Shown here: piece after piece, positions 55,562 to 64,000 of the stretch | Numbering within the stretch: the first letter of the stretch is position 1 | Layout: every line of letters starts with the position of its first letter | Origin: Mytilus trossulus | Lineage: Eukaryota > Mollusca > Bivalvia > Mytilida > Mytilidae | Direction: 5' to 3' | Assembly: GCF_036588685.1 (NCBI RefSeq) | Contig: NC_086378.1 | Coordinates: 76,277,127-76,341,126 of the forward strand | DNA length: 64,000 nucleotides | Notes under the pieces: generated by a model | Seen by the model: the letters and a program-made list of their open reading frames with translations, nothing else | Told to the model about the DNA's origin: nothing | Database searches by the model: none | Program-made: the position numbers and the translations under genes

Positions 55562-58500
55562 GTATGTATTGAATGCAATAAAAAGAAATTTATCAACTTA
55601 GACAAATATTTATAAACATAGGATATGATGCATAAATTCATTACATATAATATCTGCACGCACTTACCAAAAAGCAATGAAAGAGTCTATAGCATACGTA
55701 CAGCGGATAGAACTCGACATTATATAAAGTTATGTCAACTTGTGATTTGGTTTATCTTTTCTGTTTACTTTATTTGTCTATCTGTTAAGAAACAAGACAA
55801 ACAACTGTTGGAACATAGTTAAACAAAGTTTGTAATGTGATTGTATGAATCTATAAGTATAGATTAAAAAAACTTTAAAAAACTTTTAAAAAAACAAAAA
55901 AAAACAAAACAAAAAACAACAACAACCCTGGTTTGAAATATATCTTGGGAAATATGCCGTTCCTGAGTATGGCCGGTTAACGGTTAAGGACATCCCGCCT
56001 TTTCCTGATTTCGCCTTTCATGTTATTCAATTCAATTCAATATTTTATTGGAAAGAGCACAATAGAGGCGTGATCCAAATACAGACAATTATAATATTAA
56101 AACAACACATAAATGAAATAAAGATTCATGTAACAAGTCAGGAGCCAATTATATGTATACAAATACATTATAAACTGATATTGAATTCGCATTTTTGTCT
56201 CGAGTTTTCGTCTTTTCGCCTTTTCGCCCTTATAGATTATGAAGGCAAAATCGCGAAAACAAGACATGGCCTTAACCAGCAATCATACTTCCTATATTTC
56301 TTTATACACTTTGAATTAAGTGTATGGCTGAATTATCCACTGTAGAGAGTTATAGTTGTTGACTTCGTTTTTACATGCAGTATAACAACTTCAGTCATTT
56401 TGGATTTTCCCCAAAATTAAAATTATTTGGTTGTTATTTCAATTATCACATGTTCCATTGATGATCCATGATTTACTGTCCACATCAGGAATATATTTTG
56501 TGCCTGATCGATTGAAATCTAAAGGTGTTTCCATCCTTAAAAAAAATATAAAAAAATAAGGCTGTATGTCATTCCCCCAAAAACACAATTTGCAAAAGTA
56601 AAATACTGTTTCAGTATTAAACAAATATATTTTGTCGATTTATTCATAGAAACGAGAAGAGGGACAGGACAAAGGATAAGTATGGTGTATTCTTTAAAAA
56701 TAAAACCAAAAAGTACATGTATACGTCAACGAGCTTTTTATAATGTTGTAAAGTTTCCTATTTTTTTTATTCATTTGTTAAAGATAACTCTCAATCATTC
56801 ATTTGTCAAGTTTCCTGCAAATATCACAATTTATATGACGTGATTTACAAGAAATCAAATTAGCTGTTGTTCTGTTGCAGATATTTGGACAACACGTGAT
56901 CTACAATTTCATAGAAAGGGCGTTCTCTTATGAACCACCAATTAGAAAGAAGAAAAATGTAAGTACGTAGGTAGAAGGATAAAAGTCATGTTTTTTTAAA
57001 AAGACTTTTGACACAGAAATGAGACTGGCTTCCATTTATCATTCCTACGAAATTTCGGGAGAAAATAAGTATGATATTCATACTCGAAATATACAAAGAA
57101 GAATATAACTTCATGTATTACTTTTCGTGATATTTCAGTTTGAAATATACAATTTTCAGGTAAAAACAGAAAGTTTCCAATTTAAATTGTTTCCCGAAAA
57201 AAAATAACAGCACATTAAAACAATAACAATGATATTGAAACATATAAAATAAGTTAAAATATGATAAATTAATGTAAGATACAGTCACAGAAAATAATTA
57301 TATTCATAAGTACGTCTGAGTCAGTGACAACTCTACAACAGATGTAACCATCGGATCGCCATCAATGATGGTGATACATGGCTGTGAACATAATGTATAT
57401 ACAACTCGTCTAAATATCAACCCAACAATGTTAGATCTGTAAATTTGCTTTCGCAAATATTTGGTTCTTCCCTCGCCGGGATTCGAACCCATGCTACTGT
57501 GATATCGTGACACCCAATCGCCTGCACTGCAGCCGTCCCACTAGACCACACGACCACCTGGGCTCTCAAAAAAAGAGCTTTCGCTGGCCATGTGTTACTT
57601 TTCCACGTCAGTTTTAATCTAGCGGCGTACTACAGTACATGATATATAAGGCAAGAAGATGTTATTGTTACAGATCAGCTAAATTATCTATAGTAAAGGA
57701 TCCTACAAATTAATGTAAGATACAGTCACCGAAATTAATTATATTCATAAGTACGTCTATATATATACAGTTTTGCAAAGAAAACCTTCAAAAATATAAT
57801 TTTCTCTCAATATCATAAGACAAAGAACACAAAAACCAAATAAAATTGAGAATGGAAATGAGGAATGTGTCAAAGAGACAACAACCCGACCAAAATAAAA
57901 AAACACAACAGCAGAAGGTCACCAACAGGTCTTCAATGTAGCGAGAAATTCCCACACCCGGAGGCGTCCTTCAGCTGGCCCCTAAACAAATATATACTAG
58001 TTCAGTGATAATGAACGCCATACTAATTTCCAAATTGTACACAAGAAACTAAAATTTAAATAATACAAGACTAACAAAGGCCAGAGGCTCCTGACTTGGG
58101 ACAGGCGCAAAAATGCGGCGGGGTTAAACATGTTTGTGAGATCTCAACCCTCCCCCTATACCTCTAACCAGTGTAGAAAAGTAAAAGCATAACAATACGC
58201 ACATTAAAATTCAGTTCAAGAGAAGTCCGAGTCTGATGTCAGAAGATGTAACCAAAGAAAATAAACAAAATGACAATAATACATAAATAACAACAGACTA
58301 CTAGCAGTTAACTGACATGCCAGCTCCAGACTTCAATTAAACTGACTGAAAGATTATGATTTCATCATATGAACATCAGGCACAATCCTTCCCGTAAGGG
58401 GTTTAGTATCATACCATCATAACATATATGAGAAGAACATAACCCGTGTCATGAATTGATTGATATGATTAAAAGTGTGTCATCATCGAACCTTTTATAA

Positions 58501-61500
58501 AAGTGTTTAAAAGGAGGAAATAAACGATTTTGAAAGAGCAAACTGATAACTCGTTCATTCTATCACGTGTACTTTTAGCTTGTGGACCGGAGAGAAGTAG
58601 TATATTGGTTATACACAAAGAGATACCCAGGCTTTTCCAAATCGACTTTGTGTACAGAGTACATGCTAAGCAGTAAAATTCGTGATGTAAACTTAAATCT
58701 TCCAGGTAAAAGTAAGTACAAATATGTGATACTTTCATTTCTGTGTGCCCTTCAATTCAATTTCGAATTCAGTTTCATATTTATAAGATATTCTAGATAT
58801 CCCCAATTTTACATTTTTCATGCTATATATGTGTTATAACAACTTCGTTCTCAGTCAATATGCTTCTCTTCTATCGATATAACCTCGTACCGACCTCATG
58901 CAAATGGTATAGTATCATCCGATCTAGCACTACCCCTTCGGTAGGATTTCATATACGTTTAGTTTAGTTTATTAGAGAAAACTCAGCCGCAGAAGACTGC
59001 GTAACAGGAGCATATTTATATACACAGTATTAATTACAACATAGTTCATAATACAAACAGAATACATTTTTAAATTATACATCTTCAGAAATAAGTTTGT
59101 GTTTAATAGTTTATTACAGTTTTAAATTAGACAAGCATCTTTTCTACCTTTTGAATAAAAATTGACAGCTTAGACAGCACATCACTATTACTATATTTAA
59201 GCATGCCAAGTACTTTTTTTCATTTGGATATTTATATAAATAATATGGAGGTATGAACATGAAGCACCCCTCTTCTCCCTGGATAATTTATTAATATCAG
59301 GTTGGGCGATAGGTTTTGTACCTTTAATTTCAATTACATGACATTTTGTTTCTAGATGTTGACGAAGCTGACGATCAGGCAACTCTTACCAGAAACATTC
59401 TAGGAAATGCAGTCGGTATGCAGTTATTTCGTGAATCCCTAATAGGCACTCCGGGTGAAAAATGCTATCGATGCTGGCTTGACCTCGAAAGACATCGGCG
59501 CATGCCTCAAGGGGAGCAACGCCAGAGACTGATGCTATACATAAGGAATATTTACTTGGCAGATGGCGCTATACATGAACTTAAGACTGCTGGAAGACAC
59601 GCTGCGTTTGAAGGTTATAATGTATACTTTTTCGAAGGAAGTTTATTTTGATGACATGATTGACATATAATTAAAGGCAACAGTAGTATACCAGCTGTTC
59701 GAAATTAATAAATCGAATGAGAAAAAAAAAAACCAGGGTTACAAACTAAAATTGAGAGAAACGCATCAAATGTAAGAGGAGAACTACGACACAACAGAAA
59801 CATAACACTAAAATGAAACACACACAGAAACGATTTATAATATAACAATGGTCATTTTCTGACTTGGAACAGGACATTTAAAGACGTTTATTAGGATGGA
59901 TAATTTTCAGAAGTAATTTTTACCAAAAAACTAGTAAATTATTGAAGGGTAATAAATGAAGAACACAAAACAATCGACACAGGATCAATATATGGCTATA
60001 TCTGCATAGAACATAATGCTATTTATAGACCACAGATGCTAATATTTAAAATCTGTTTCTCTGAAACTTCAAAGGATTCAATGGAACATGACATGCACAG
60101 GACATGAACGTACATTCAAAAATGCTGTTAAGTTTATTTACAAAGTGTTACATCACAACATTTTGTAGGTAATACGTTATACATTGTTTAGTTATAGGTT
60201 TTTTAACGGTACAAATCAAATAAAATCCCCTTTGTTTTGTTACAGGAAAACTAAATTTTGAACTTATCCCAGAAACAGAAATACAGAATCAGCTTATTGA
60301 AGATTTTGGAAGCGGAAATGTAATCTACCGTAAAAATTCAGACGATGCCTTCCAGCAGCTTCAACGTTTGATATTAGCAGCATTGAGAATGTATTGGGTG
60401 CCCAGATACCTATTGAATCTTCTCAAAACTGTACCAAAGCAATATCTGGCCGTTCTGAAGCGAGGAACTCCATATGATCAACGTGCACTACAAGAACAGC
60501 GGCAAATGACTTGTAATTTAATGTTTCCAAACATATATCACGCGGATTCATCACCGACGAAATTAATCGAGTCGAACATTGACGGTGAAATGAAAAACAT
60601 ACGGATCAAACCTTTGTCAGCAAGGTCTGATAAACCTAGGACACAATATACTGGTTCCAGTCTTTCAGACAGAATGTCATTAGAGTCCTGTAGTATACCA
60701 GATGATGGAGAGGATGTTAAAATTAGCGATTTTCTTTCAATAGCTGGAGGTATTACACTTACTTTGAACTTGAAATGATTTCAGATATTTCTTTCAATAG
60801 CTGGAGGTATTATGATTTCTTTGAAGTTGAAATCATTTCAAATTTTCTATCAGACATTCAAGTTGACCACAGACGGGTAATGTTCTTCTATTAGAATCTC
60901 CAGATTTTAACATCAAAATTTGTTAACTCACTGCTCACTTGATCACTAGCGTTCCTATTTAAATTTCTTGTCTAAAGGCAAATATTTCATATTTCATGCA
61001 TGTTCAGGACGAGGTTGAAAGACTGCTTGATTGGCAAGATATATATTAAGATTATGTACTTTATGGATGAAGGTCACTATAATAACTCTTCTTGTAAAAC
61101 AAGCAAACTATTGATAGCATAAAGGTGTTTGCTAGATTGTTTAATTCCCAATAAAGGTTCTGATTGTTTTCAATGTTTATACATATACGACACTCTGGCG
61201 TCACATATCCCTCAATCAGTCCAAAACAGAACGCTAAACTGTGTAAACACTATTTGTGAAGTACCTTGATGGTGCATTTCAAAATTTTGTTGGGTTTGTG
61301 ATAATCATGTTTATATAGTTTTCCATGAAAACTCTGTTTTTGTTTTGTTTTAATTTGTTTTGATCATGCCATTGTCTTTCCTTCGGCCGGTATTAGGGAT
61401 TACATTTGTATTTTATTAAAAGTTCTTATAAAACTTATAACAAATAAAAAATTTTATTCTTAAAAGAGGATGGTAACGATAATTTTATGTCTTGTAGGTG

Positions 61501-64000
61501 GAAGACTAGAATACGTCGAGCCTAAAGAATCGAAATCAAGTGTCTCATCACAAGAATTTGATTCATTGGATTTTGGCAGTTCTGAACCAAGGACATGTTC
61601 TTCTGAAACCGTAGAATTACGGACGACAACTCCTTCGTTTACTCTTATACGTCCAACCCTAAGTATTCCCCCATCCTTAGCTACATACATTAGTGGTAAA
61701 AACCGTATCAAGAAAGACCAGAAAACTAACAGTAAGGTGATGTTTGCTCTTGCCGCGGACAATTTGGCGGGAAATCCATTACAGTCGTTCTTGAACCGTT
61801 CAGGAAAGACTAGAGACGAAAAATTGCTCAAATTGTGGACCGATGTTCGACAGTATCTAGATGCCGACGACTCACACCGAGACGAATTTGGTCATTCTAT
61901 AAAACAAAATTTGGCGCAGGTCATCTTCAACCAATATCTTGTAAACGGCAGTGACGATTTGTTGCCTGAAAGCGTGAAAATGTCGATATATACCAGTTTA
62001 TCGCGACAAGATGATGCAACTTTATTATGTTTTGTCCAGGACTTTGTCACAGGGGTAAATACCGAAGAATTTTAAAAAATGCATCTGTTATTTTTTCATA
62101 ATTCCTTCATGTCATGCTATATTCTTATTTTAACATGGGTAGGCATTATATTTGTCGATATCTTACACTGAGCGTTAGTAATGGTTCAAAACAAAAAGGC
62201 ATGCCAAGAAGAAGGTTCATATACATGTACATCTCTTTTGGATTACTTACCATCCATTTCAGGATGAGAAACTGGAGGGGACTCAATGCAAACTCGACGA
62301 TGACTAACTGTAACAATGGCGCTCTTCCATTGCTTTTTCTTCAGAATATTTAGTTTATTTACTTATACTTTATCTGTAAAATTAGGCGTTTCGCTATTTG
62401 AATGCCGTTACTTCTAAGACCTTTTTGGGTCTGGGTTGTCAATATTATCCTGTTATCCGTTGGAATCGGGTTGTAATGTTCTTCAGATAGATTATTTTTT
62501 GATTGTCAACGTAGTACTAATACAAGTACTTAGTTCCCACATTAAAACATAAGATGGAGCCACTAGGTGTGGAGGCCAATGCAACTAATAAGCAAACACT
62601 CAGTGAAAAGATGGAGAATTATGCTTCCCACATGTCGTTCAAAATTTAAAGGATAGAACAACGATGGCACAACCAAAGCCACCAAAAGCATCTTACATAA
62701 CGAACAAGCTACAAATTACCACACTGAATATTATTTTGTTAAAGCACGAAACAATTTTACACATATGTGGTATAAAGCATTTTAATCGCCAGCCAGCCAG
62801 GATCTATCAACGGGAAAACTAACTTTTTACGATTTAAGATAATATGATATTTTATGATCTGCAAGATACTCCCAGTACACTACCAAATGACATCACCTCA
62901 CATCTACAATATCTTGTACATATTACATACACATTGCTGATTCATTGAGTGAGCTCAATATTTCTAAAATTTAAATTGCGTTATAAGATATTAAATGTGT
63001 TATGATGTTTACTCTTGATTTTACAGAGTTTAAAGGACACGTGGAAATTATTCATGTTTGCAGAAAGGAGAGCTTTCAGGAAAAAAGTGGTAAGTAGATT
63101 GGTTCGTACCGATTGAAGTGCCCCTTTTGACAGTGTGTGTTGCTATTTCTCGGGAAGTTATTTCATACATCTGTATAAATTGATGTGCTGTATAGCAGCT
63201 TGCTATATAATTTATATAGATTTAAGTTACGTGACTGATATTACTGTGTCCAGTGATCTGAATAATAAGTATTTAAAATCTATCACAACAGAGTTTAGTT
63301 ACCAACAATCGAATGAAATAGTGTGAGGCCGCATTATACAACAAACGATGGTCACTCGTGTCTAATCCATTATTAGATTTGTAGTAGTTTTATTTAAATG
63401 CAGAGATTGCCAAACATTAATGTCACACGTTTATGATATATGCTACTGAAATAAAATGTAAATTTTGCATACATTAGTCGCATATACTTGAAGTAATGCA
63501 AACCAATGGAGATTAACTTTTTTGGTTATATTCAGCACAAAACATTTACAGTATAGTCAGGGGGTAGCCCCAACTTCCAAGCAAGGACTGAAGCTCATAG
63601 ACTCGGCAATCGATGTAAACGCAGGACTTCGGGAATGTCCGGAGAGCCGACAACCTTGCTTCGGAAGTTGGGGGTAGCCCATCTAAAATGCATTCGCCAC
63701 TGATGGTTGGAACTTATGTTGGCTACACGATTGAATGAGTTATCCCTATAAAAAGGCAAATACATTAACCTGTCAAATGATTATGTTCTTTTGATTGCAC
63801 ACTTGTTCTTAATATGCTTTGTCAAATTTGTACACATATTTAATTTACTATCAGGTTGGTAACCGCCATTTTGACAGAAACGTTTTGGAGTATCCACCAA
63901 ATATGGACAAAGATCCGGATGATCCACTCCTGTTTATCAATACATCGCAAGGTATCAGTCCAGAGATGTTGTCAAAAGATTACCGTCCTAAGAGTGGGTC
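55479..64000 (+). CDS. RGS22-like multi-RGS-domain protein, 5' part, runs off the window
   Basis: Eight exons: 55479-55561, 56881-56958, 58579-58705, 59356-59613, 60246-60749, 61498-62054, 63027-63089 and 63855-end, about 605 codons, all joined in phase with GT-AG introns. The first exons encode FVVLLEDRAFVDYFNIYLSL, close to the conserved N-terminal DYFN..LSLP block of RGS22. A first RGS-like domain spans exons 4-5 (MQLFRESLIGTPGEKCYRCW to ALRMYWVPRYLLNLL). A second starts in exon 6 (NPLQSFLNRSGKTRDEKLLK) and continues to FVQDFVTG plus LKDTWKLFMFAERRAF. RGS proteins bind G-alpha and usually speed GTP hydrolysis; in vertebrates RGS22 is testis-enriched. Compared with RGS22 as I remember it, a long stretch between exons 3 and 4 is missing. 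The first coding exon is not resolved. RGSL1-like is an alternative name. Confidence 0.8.
56881..56958 (+). CDS. RGS22-like gene, exon FGQHVIYNFIERAFSYEPP
   Basis: Acceptor CTGTTGCAG, donor GTAAGT, phase 0 on both sides, 26 codons. Confidence 0.75.
57266..57317 (+). repeat. Left 52-bp direct repeat flanking the SINE
   Basis: AAATTAATGTAAGATACAGT through AATTATATTCATAAGTACGTCT, matched at 57707-57758 with two or three differences. Confidence 0.8.
57318..57566 (-). mobile_element. tRNA-derived SINE
   Basis: On the minus strand the head (about 57566-57470) is tRNA-like. An A-box-like TGGTCTAGTGG lies at 57548-57538 and a perfect B box GGTTCGAATCC at 57489-57479, the internal promoter for RNA polymerase III. 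The body continues to GTTGTCACTGACTC at 57318. It sits in an intron of the RGS22-like gene, antisense to it. It may belong to the molluscan V-SINE group (RUDI type); this naming is from memory and not tested. It is not a functional tRNA: the acceptor stem does not close. Confidence 0.85.
57707..57758 (+). repeat. Right 52-bp direct repeat flanking the SINE
   Basis: Partner of 57266-57317. 389 bases lie between the two copies, more than the SINE itself. Confidence 0.8.
57840..58430 (+). repeat. Dispersed repeat R5 in an intron of the RGS22-like gene
   Basis: Starts at GAATGGAAATGAGGAATGTG, passes CTTCAATGTAGCGAGAAATT, AGGCTCCTGACTTGGGACAG and ATGCGGCGGGGTTAAACATG, and ends near GGCACAATCCTTCCCG. 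I recognise it as an abundant dispersed repeat of mussels; class unknown. Confidence 0.6.
58579..58705 (+). CDS. RGS22-like gene, exon REVVYWLYTKRYPGFSK
   Basis: Acceptor ACTTTTAG. There are two in-phase donors six bases apart: GTAAAA at 58706 and the perfect consensus GTAAGT at 58712. The longer form adds two residues. Confidence 0.75.
58870..59355. other. Intron sequence of the RGS22-like gene
   Basis: No gene. 58,955-59,060 (GTTTAGTTTATTAGAGAAAA, then CGCAGAAGACTGCG) looks repeat-derived; 59,235-59,300 has no recognisable content. Confidence 0.4.
59356..59613 (+). CDS. RGS22-like gene, first half of RGS domain 1
   Basis: Acceptor TTTCTAG, donor GTTATA (weak but canonical GT). Encodes NILGNAVGMQLFRESLIGTP, CYRCWLDLERHRRMP and LMLYIRNIYLADGAIHEL, the helical pattern of an RGS domain. 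Confidence 0.8.
59680..59885 (-). repeat. Inverted repeat R2 in an intron of the RGS22-like gene
   Basis: GGCAACAGTAGTATACCAGC, then AACCAGGGTTACAAACTAAA and ACAATGGTCATTTTCTGACT. It resembles the inverted copies at 14805-15010 and 36040-36245. Confidence 0.65.
60246..60749 (+). CDS. RGS22-like gene, second half of RGS domain 1 and linker
   Basis: Acceptor TTGTTACAG, donor GTATTA. Encodes FELIPETEIQNQLIEDFG and AALRMYWVPRYLLNLLK (closing helices), then a polar linker with serine-rich SARSDKPRTQYTGSSLSDRM. The donor end of the exon is duplicated just downstream. Confidence 0.8.
60726..60842 (+). repeat. 58-bp tandem duplication copying a splice donor
   Basis: TTTCTTTCAATAGCTGGAGG followed by TATTA occurs at 60,731 and again at 60,789; the tails TTTGAACTTGAAATGATTTC and TTTGAAGTTGAAATCATTTC also match. 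The first copy contains the exon end and donor, the second a duplicate donor. Confidence 0.85.
61498..62054 (+). CDS. RGS22-like gene, start of RGS domain 2
   Basis: Acceptor CTTGTAG, donor GTAAAT. A serine-rich linker (SKSSVSSQEFDSLDFGSSEP) leads to NPLQSFLNRSGKTRDEKLLK, LWTDVRQYLDADD and SLSRQDDATLLCFVQDFV. Confidence 0.8.
63027..63089 (+). CDS. RGS22-like gene, short exon SLKDTWKLFMFAERRAFRKK
   Basis: Acceptor GATTTTACAG, donor GTAAGT, 21 codons, phase 0 on both sides. The rhythm matches the LLEPWTKMVKSDQIAYKK region of RGS22. Confidence 0.8.
63570..63671. mobile_element. 102-bp MITE with 8-bp target duplication
   Basis: Ends are inverted: CCAACTTCCAAGCAAGG at the left and CCTTGCTTCGGAAGTTGG at the right (one base longer). 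GGGTAGCC stands directly outside both ends (63562-63569 and 63672-63679). An 8-bp target duplication is typical of the hAT and P superfamilies. No coding capacity. Confidence 0.8.
63855..64000 (+). CDS. RGS22-like gene, exon cut by the window end
   Basis: Acceptor TTACTATCAG. Encodes VGNRHFDRNVLEYPPNMDKD and LLFINTSQGISPEMLSKD, open to the last base. A possible donor GTATCA lies near 63,951, so the real exon end is uncertain. Confidence 0.65.

Noticed and set aside
57470-57566. A functional tRNA gene
   Set aside because: A and B boxes are present, but the acceptor stem does not close and the sequence continues into a SINE body.

Overview
The window is eukaryotic, AT-rich, intron-bearing and packed with repeats. 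Dispersed repeat families that I recognise from bivalve genomes, an intronless TRIM-type gene, and the style of the LINE and SINE relics point to a bivalve mollusc, most likely a mussel of the Mytilus type. The genus is inference from remembered repeat families; no marker gene proves it.

Layout. 1-8,000: no gene; fragments of dispersed repeats and a decayed retroelement (1132-1860). 8,015-30,545: first copy of a large tandem duplication. It holds a LINE relic, TRIM gene 1 (10811-12820), a repeat-rich spacer with a roughly 6 kb insertion (about 16,690-22,900), a decayed multi-copy gene (25020-26145, minus) and a broken copy of the last exon of the next gene (29755-30482, minus). 30,560-40,600: second copy, with LINE relic, TRIM gene 2 (31701-33710), spacer and the intact version of that last exon. 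39,831-50,194 (minus): an uncharacterised four-exon gene of about 440 residues, whose introns contain two satellite arrays (45-bp unit, 41073-42071; 95-bp unit, 43632-46866) and, in intron 1, two large palindromes and a cluster of CRE-like sites. 51,475-52,790: a 5'-truncated LINE. 52,828-54,347: a foldback-like element whose inverted ends are arrays of a 20-bp palindromic unit. 55,479 to the window end (plus): the 5' part of a multi-RGS-domain gene resembling RGS22, eight exons with matching splice phases. Its introns hold a tRNA-derived SINE, several dispersed repeats and a 102-bp MITE.

How it fits together. The repeated order TRIM, spacer, 3' exon of the four-exon gene is best explained by one tandem duplication with a breakpoint near 30,550 and inside intron 3 of the four-exon gene (near 40,600). 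Both TRIM copies stayed open, while the partial exon copy decayed (stop codon plus an 11-nt deletion). Copy-specific insertions (8775-9860 and about 16690-22900 in copy 1; about 36383-37417 in copy 2) look younger than the duplication. TRIM proteins of this layout are usually ubiquitin ligases, often expanded in bivalves; RGS22-like proteins bind G-alpha subunits. No functional link between the three gene families can be read from the sequence. The strongest candidates for something new are the foldback-like element, the higher-order structure of the 95-bp array, and the four-exon gene.
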